Below are positions 37,015 to 40,889 of a stretch of 40,889 nt of DNA, in pieces. The stretch covers positions 1 through 40,889 of the forward strand of contig NZ_LSEF01000050.1 in the NCBI RefSeq assembly GCF_001641695.1, given 5' to 3'. The position numbers and the translations under genes were made by a program. This DNA is from Bradyrhizobium neotropicale (GTDB lineage Bacteria > Pseudomonadota > Alphaproteobacteria > Rhizobiales > Xanthobacteraceae). Positions within the stretch are counted from its first letter, which is position 1. Every line of letters begins with the position of its first letter. Below the pieces are notes generated by a model. The model saw nothing but the letters and a program-made list of their open reading frames with translations. It made no database searches and was not told where the DNA came from.

Positions 37015-37323
37015 TTACTTGTTGTCCCGGGCGTCAGCGACCTTGCGTGACGCGCCCTTGGCGAGGTCCTTGTCCATCACCGCGCGACAGCCGGCGCTGA
37101 GATCGGTGCGGTGTTTGATCATGCAGGCGGTGATCTTCGGAATGTTGGGGATTTCCGACGAGCACAGGCGGAAGGCGTCGCCGGTGCACATCTGCTGCGC
37201 CTCGGACGAGAAGGCGAAGCTCGACCCGGTCGACAGGATGGAGACGATGGCGGCAAAGCCCAGAGCCAGGCTGGTGTCGCGGATCTTGCTCCTCGGAGAC
37301 GTGCTCATCAAAGACTTGGTCAT
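37015..37323 (-). CDS. Small exported protein with the same four-cysteine spacing
   Basis: 102 residues. A signal peptide or membrane segment covers about 16-38 (SLALGFAAIVSILSTGSSFAF). The mature part has cysteines at 46, 54, 67 and 79, spaced C-x7-C-x12-C-x11-C, and ends in CMIKHRTDLSAGCRAVMDKDLAKG. The HRTDLS and CRAVM segments parallel NRTRLS and CRAVM in the protein encoded at 36624, pointing to a common family. GGAG lies about six bases before the ATG. Two CRP-like palindromes lie 80-125 bp upstream. Function unknown. Confidence 0.78.
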   Translation of the reverse strand: MTKSLMSTSPRSKIRDTSLALGFAAIVSILSTGSSFAFSSEAQQMCTGDAFRLCSSEIPNIPKITACMIKHRTDLSAGCRAVMDKDLAKGASRKVADARDNK

Positions 37324-37402
37324 TTGAAGCTCCCATTGGCGCCGCGGAAAGCGGGGCCGGTTGTTGATGGGAGCTACGATGTTCCAGCAAAGTCGTTTCC
37401 AC

Positions 37403-37418
37403 TGTGATGACGGTCACG
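37403..37418. promoter_or_regulatory. CRP-like palindrome, site 1
   Basis: TGTGA-TGACGG-TCACG, one base from the TGTGA-N6-TCACA consensus of CRP-type regulators. It lies in the divergent region between a cysteine-rich exported protein gene and the deacetylase gene. Confidence 0.5.
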
Positions 37419-37432
37419 GGACGGTCGGCCAC

Positions 37433-37448
37433 TGTGACATCGGTCACT
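37433..37448. promoter_or_regulatory. CRP-like palindrome, site 2
   Basis: TGTGA-CATCGG-TCACT, again matching nine of the ten conserved bases. Its centre is exactly 30 bp from that of site 1, so both would face the same side of the helix. Confidence 0.5.
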
Positions 37449-37579
37449 TTGGCGCACCTCCCTGAAATTCCTTCGGAACCGCTGTCGTGTTGGTGTCACG
37501 TTAACTCTTCCTTCGCATTAATAGCTCGGCGCGGGAAAGAAACCGCTGGTTTGGTTGCGTAATTGGAAAGAGTAGCGCG

Positions 37580-38635
37580 ATGCGTAATGCGTTGGGCCTG
37601 ATGCTGGCCAGTGTAATTGCGGCGGTCGTGATCGCCGCCGGAGGTTGGTTCTTTTATTCCTCGCGCGCCGAACAGGCCGCGCCCAAGACGATTGCCGCCC
37701 GTGCCGCCGATCCGTTGCCGGCACCGGCGAAACTGGCCGTCAAGGATGACGTCGAGGTCACCGCGGCGCTCTCTGGCAAGCCGGCAACACTCGCCGTAGC
37801 CCAGGCGTCCGCTCCCGCACCGGCCATGCCGGTTCAGCAGAAATCGACCTGCGCCAATCCGAACGCGCTTGGCGTCGCCCGCGTGGTCGAGATCGACACC
37901 ACCGGCGGCCCCGGCTTCGGCTTCGAGCACTTCAAGCAGTTCGACTTCCTGACCGACAAGGAGGTCGTGCTGACCTTCGACGACGGTCCGTGGCCGAACA
38001 ACACGCCGGCCGTGCTGAAGGCGCTCGCCGACGAATGCACCAAGGGGCTGTTCTTTGCGGTCGGCAAGCACGCGACTTATCATCCGGAAATCCTGCGCCA
38101 GGTGCTGGCCCAGGGCCATACCGTTGGCGCGCACACCTGGTCGCACGTCAATCTCAACAGCAAGAAGATGACGGAGAGCCAAGCCAAGGACGAGGTCGAG
38201 AAGGGCTTTAGCGCGGTCAAGTTCGCGCTCGGCACCAATCCGGCACCGTTCTTCCGCTTCCCGCAGCTCCAGCACAATCCGGCGATCGTGAGTTATTTCG
38301 GCACCCGCAACGTCGCGATGTTCTCGACCGATCTCGACTCATTCGATTTCCGCAAGGAGAGCACGCCCGACAAGATCGTCAGCAACGTGATGACCAAGCT
38401 CGACAAGCTCGGCAAGGGCATCATCCTGATGCATGACTTCCAGAAGCACACCGGCGAAGCGCTGCCGACGCTGCTCGCGCGCCTGAAGGCCGGCGGCTAC
38501 AAGGTCGTGCAGATCAAGGCCAAGACAACCTTCCAGACGCTGCCGGAATATGACGAAGCGCTGCTCAAGGACCTGAAAGTGCCGACGTCGAGCGCGCGTC
38601 CGATCTCGAGCGTGGTGCAGACGGTCTCGCAGTAA
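37580..38635 (+). CDS. Polysaccharide deacetylase (NodB-homology) family protein, membrane-anchored or secreted
   Basis: 351 residues. An N-terminal membrane anchor or signal (about 5-27) is followed by an Ala/Pro linker (28-90) and the NodB-homology domain (about 125-320). Motif 1 is TFDDGP (132-137; D134 and D135 for base and metal) and motif 2 is H185-T-W-S-H189, the metal histidines. RFPQLQ near 245 and ILMHDF near 285 match later motifs. Such enzymes remove N- or O-acetyl groups from chitin-like oligomers, peptidoglycan or exopolysaccharide. It is not a nodulation NodB in context, since no nod genes are nearby. Upstream lie two CRP-like sites shared with the divergent exported protein gene. 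Confidence 0.9.
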   Translation: MRNALGLMLASVIAAVVIAAGGWFFYSSRAEQAAPKTIAARAADPLPAPAKLAVKDDVEVTAALSGKPATLAVAQASAPAPAMPVQQKSTCANPNALGVARVVEIDTTGGPGFGFEHFKQFDFLTDKEVVLTFDDGPWPNNTPAVLKALADECTKGLFFAVGKHATYHPEILRQVLAQGHTVGAHTWSHVNLNSKKMTESQAKDEVEKGFSAVKFALGTNPAPFFRFPQLQHNPAIVSYFGTRNVAMFSTDLDSFDFRKESTPDKIVSNVMTKLDKLGKGIILMHDFQKHTGEALPTLLARLKAGGYKVVQIKAKTTFQTLPEYDEALLKDLKVPTSSARPISSVVQTVSQ

Positions 38636-38668
38636 CGTCGCTATCTAGATCGGATTATCTCCACTTGC

Positions 38669-38781
38669 GTCATGGCCGGGCTTGTCCCGGCCATCCACGT
38701 TCTTGGGTCCGCGTGGATAGACGTGGATGCCCGGGACATCTAGCGCGAAGACGCGCTTCGCGCTTTTGCCCGGGCATGACG
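38669..38781. repeat. Intergenic palindromic repeat (GTCATGGCCGGGC family)
   Basis: Starts GTCATGGCCGGGCTTGTCC and ends TTTTGCCCGGGCATGACGAG. Inner arms include CCATCCACGT / ACGTGGAT and GCGAAG / CTTCGC. It separates the deacetylase gene from the convergent gene at 38805. Confidence 0.75.
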
Positions 38782-38804
38782 AGCGCGCAGCGACTGACGC
38801 ACTA

Positions 38805-39149
38805 TTACCAATAGATCCCGTGGCGATGCAGCTCGCCGATGATGCGGCCCTCGGTCCAGCCACGGTGGCGCCTGGGCTTGTCGGCCTTCGCCGTGGTCTT
38901 CGGTGCAGGCTTGGCGGCGTCGTTGCTGGGCGCGCAGTTCGTTGCAGGCGTCGTCGTCGCGGCCGCAGGCGTGGTGGGGACGGCGGCAGGCCGGTCCACG
39001 TATTTCGGAGTCTCTGCCGGTGCTGCCGCAGGAGTAGCGTTCGTAGCTGCGGGCGTCTCGGCGGAAGCCAGGGTCAAGCTGCGCGTACCAGCAGCCTGTG
39101 CGGAGGCCGAGGCCAGAACCATGGCGGCAACCAGAATGATCTTGCGCAT
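38805..39149 (-). CDS. Small exported Ala/Pro/Thr-rich protein with conserved-looking C-terminus
   Basis: 114 residues. A signal peptide (1-19, MRKIILVAAMVLASASAQA) is followed by a low-complexity Ala/Pro/Thr/Lys middle (about 30-90) and a compact basic, His- and aromatic-rich end (GRIIGELHRHGIYW). The ATG at 39149 has GGGGAG seven bases upstream; the frame stays open further up but without signal-peptide character. A consensus CRP-like site lies 57 bp upstream. No known family recognised; the C-terminal motif looks like the functional part. Confidence 0.75.
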   Translation of the reverse strand: MRKIILVAAMVLASASAQAAGTRSLTLASAETPAATNATPAAAPAETPKYVDRPAAVPTTPAAATTTPATNCAPSNDAAKPAPKTTAKADKPRRHRGWTEGRIIGELHRHGIYW

Positions 39150-39205
39150 GTGACGTCTCCCCGTGTTTGCGTGAGCGGACACTAGGAAAGACCGAAGCGA
39201 GGTTA

Positions 39206-39221
39206 TGTGACGGCGATCACA
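39206..39221. promoter_or_regulatory. CRP-like palindrome, perfect TGTGA-N6-TCACA
   Basis: TGTGA-CGGCGA-TCACA matches the CRP consensus exactly. Its centre is about 64 bases upstream of the minus-strand ATG at 39149. A TAGTGT at 39184-39179 could be a -10 box, which would place the site near -41 as in class II CRP promoters. Confidence 0.6.
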
Positions 39222-39296
39222 TCCGGACTCCGTTGCCGTGCGCCACGACAGTGGACCGCACGGGACGCTGCAGCACAGCATTGGACATGTTCGGGA

Positions 39297-40568
39297 TGTT
39301 GAGCGGCCCGAGACATAGGTGACAGAACGTACCGGACACATGGGTTACACTTTCCGCTTTTGTTCTGCGGGAGGTGTGGATGCCGTGGAAAGCGAGTTCG
39401 GTAATGGAAGAGCGCCTTCGCTTTGTCGCCCGGCTTCTGGATGGAGAAGCCATGGCCGAGGTCTGCCGGGAGTTCGGCATCTCCCGCAAAACTGGCTACA
39501 AGATTTTCGATCGTTACAAGGAGCACGGGCTTGAAGCGTTAAGCGACCGCTCCAGGCGGCCGATCCGTTACGCCAACCAGCTCCCGCAGCAGGTCGAGAC
39601 CCTGATCGTTCGGCTGAAGGGCGAGAAGCCACACTGGGGCGCCCGCAAGATCCGCGAGCTCCTGGTGCGACGGCTCGACGGCGACGTCCGGGTGCCGGCC
39701 AAAAGCACCATCCATGCGATCCTCGACCGCCATGGCCTGGTCAAGCGCGGCTGCGTGCCGCGCCACCGCGCGCACGGCACGCCGCTGTCGCAGGGCACGC
39801 TTGCCAACGATCTGTGGTGTGCCGACTTCAAGGGCGAGTTCAAGCTCGGCAATGGCCGATACTGCTATCCGCTGACCGTCACCGACCATGCCTCGCGCTT
39901 CCTGCTGCTCTGTGAAGCGCTGGATTCCACGCGGGAAGATCCTGCCATTACTGCCTTTGAACGGCTGTTCCGCGAGCGCGGTCTGCCCTTTGCCATCCGC
40001 TCCGACAATGGCGTGCCCTTTGCCAGTCCAAACGCGCTGTTCAACCTCTCGAAGCTGTCGGTGTGGTGGCTCAGACTCGGCATTGCGATCGAACGCATCA
40101 AGCCGGGCCATCCGCAGCAGAACGGCCGTCACGAGCGCATGCATCTCACGCTGAAGAAGGAGGCCACCCGGCCGCCGGGGTTCAACAGCTTGCAGCAGCA
40201 GGCACGCTTCGATGCCTTCCTCCGCGAGTTCAATTCTGAACGTCCCCACGAGGCGCTCGACATGAAGTGCCCCGGAGAGCTCTACACAGCCTCAACCCGC
40301 CGCTACGATGGTCTGCCGGAACTCACATATCCGTTCCACGACCGCGACGGTGTCATCACCGCCTGCGGCCGCCTCTGCCTCCATCGCAAGAAGATCAACA
40401 TCTCCACCGTGCTGGCCGGCCAGAAGCTCGGCATCAAGGAAGTCGACGACGGCATTTGGCTCGTCAGCTTCATGCATTACGATCTCGGTTACTTCGACCT
40501 CGAGCAAAAGACCTTGCAACCCCTCGACAACCCGTTCGGCCCGAAGCCCGCCACCCATGTCTCAAGTA
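39297..40568 (+). mobile_element. IS481-type element, left end intact, right end apparently lost
   Basis: The left end starts near 39297 (TGTTGAGCGGCCCGAGACAT). It contains two related direct motifs, GACATAGGTGACA (39312) and GACACATGGGTTACA (39335), typical of transposase-binding sub-repeats. The matching right end should follow the transposase gene. Only its inner part (CACCCATGTCTCAAGTACG, ending about 40568) is present; the outer part is replaced by unrelated sequence. Confidence 0.6.
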
Positions 40569-40585
40569 CGGCCTCGGCGCTCTGA
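39380..40585 (+). CDS. IS481-type transposase (DDE)
   Basis: 401 residues from the ATG at 39380, which has GGGAGG five bases upstream. An N-terminal HTH region is followed by the integrase core with D151 (WCADFKGEF), D211 (IRSDNGVPF) and E254 (NGRHERMHL), numbered from the GTG two codons upstream. A ~100-residue C-terminal domain follows. The reading frame is whole. The last residues after THVSS seem to come from non-IS DNA because the right end is lost. It is a different subgroup from the transposase at 89-1042. Confidence 0.9.
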   Translation: MPWKASSVMEERLRFVARLLDGEAMAEVCREFGISRKTGYKIFDRYKEHGLEALSDRSRRPIRYANQLPQQVETLIVRLKGEKPHWGARKIRELLVRRLDGDVRVPAKSTIHAILDRHGLVKRGCVPRHRAHGTPLSQGTLANDLWCADFKGEFKLGNGRYCYPLTVTDHASRFLLLCEALDSTREDPAITAFERLFRERGLPFAIRSDNGVPFASPNALFNLSKLSVWWLRLGIAIERIKPGHPQQNGRHERMHLTLKKEATRPPGFNSLQQQARFDAFLREFNSERPHEALDMKCPGELYTASTRRYDGLPELTYPFHDRDGVITACGRLCLHRKKINISTVLAGQKLGIKEVDDGIWLVSFMHYDLGYFDLEQKTLQPLDNPFGPKPATHVSSTASAL

Positions 40586-40781
40586 CCGAGACGCGCTTTC
40601 CTGCATTCTTGGCATGGTGGCCAGTTGCTTGGCCGCGCTGAGCCGTCACCCCCCCGAAGCCCGCAGGGGCGCGGCCTTTGCCGCGCGGGGTTGACGGCGA
40701 AAGCGCGGACCGAGCAATAATGGTCATGCCATGAACGCGTCTCGCCGTAACACACCAAATCGGATGCGTTGCGCGTCGGCG
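40586..40781. other. Non-coding spacer between two IS481-type segments
   Basis: About 200 bases with no credible gene. A GC-rich palindromic stretch around 40660-40690 (CGCGGCCTTTGCCGCG) is visible. Whether it was captured from elsewhere or is a decayed IS part cannot be decided from sequence alone. Confidence 0.5.
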
Positions 40782-40889
40782 GGATCGACCTGGAGTAAAT
40801 GACCTTGCAACCAATCGGCAACCCGCTCGGCACGAGGTTGTCACCTATGTCTTAGGTACGATCTGTTACCGATGTCTTCGGTCTGGACA
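40782..40889 (+). mobile_element. 3' remnant of a second IS481-type element with its right end
   Basis: The bases 40782-40860 resemble the end of the intact transposase gene (40484-40567). Translation gives IDLE-stop-MTLQPIGNPLG, against FDLEQKTLQPLDNPFG in the whole copy. The segment ends in two sub-repeats (CACCTATGTCTTAGGTACG, TTACCGATGTCTTCGG) and the terminal GGTCTGGACA at the window edge. That mirrors the left end of the element at 39297. The gene is dead (internal stop, no 5' part). Confidence 0.7.

Noticed and set aside
37475..37502. GGAAC...CGTT, like an EcfG (general stress) promoter upstream of the deacetylase gene
   Set aside because: The spacer is 19 bases; known EcfG-type promoters need about 16-17.
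37580..38635. Deacetylase as nodulation gene nodB
   Set aside because: It has the NodB fold, but also a long N-terminal anchor region and no nodA, nodC or nod box nearby.

Overview
The window reads as ordinary chromosome of an alphaproteobacterium, most probably Bradyrhizobium or a close relative. This is inferred from the high GC content, the gene repertoire (E. coli-type ArgG, RlmN, TypA, DUF2269/DoxX proteins, TAXI proteins, a P450, PhoD, IalB-like protein) and several families of intergenic palindromic repeats with GTCATTGCGAGC, GTCATTCCGGGG and GTCATCGCCCGC cores. No rRNA, phage, plasmid-replication or CRISPR locus is visible.

Layout. Positions 1-1040 hold a complete IS481-type insertion sequence that lies inside an intergenic palindromic repeat. 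From 1150 to 7055 genes run mainly leftward: argG, a PAP2 phosphatase, a small membrane protein, rlmN, an IalB-like exported protein and an SDR. Rightward genes follow: a quinone oxidoreductase (7309), a Sel1-like membrane protein with an orphan TAXI binding protein (8783-10846), a second membrane-anchored TAXI protein (12009), and phoD (13692). A YkvA protein and a pterin dehydratase lie antisense between the two TAXI genes. A response regulator and a Crp/Fnr regulator are divergent at 15.7 kb, followed by typA and a flavin amine oxidase.

From 20.2 to 23.3 kb a leftward cluster encodes an exported hydrolase, DUF2269, an SDR-DoxX fusion and a DCC protein. A GNAT and ppa converge on folD, DUF167 and yggT. 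A tRNA-Ala(CGC) sits at 26.74 kb. From 26.9 to 34.7 kb leftward genes encode an enoyl-CoA hydratase, a glutamine amidotransferase, an SDR, TerB, a class III cyclase, a P450 and a Tat-exported hydrolase, with a divergent MFS exporter.

The last part (36.6-39.2 kb) holds small exported proteins and a polysaccharide deacetylase. It carries three TGTGA-N6-TCAC palindromes of the CRP type in promoter regions. The window ends in an IS481-type element whose right end looks lost, followed by the 3' remnant of a second related element.

No obviously new multi-gene defence or mobile system was found. The most promising leads are the CRP-like sites linked to two exported proteins with matching cysteine spacing, the TAXI protein with sensor-like topology, and the IS whose transposase stop codon appears to come from flanking DNA.
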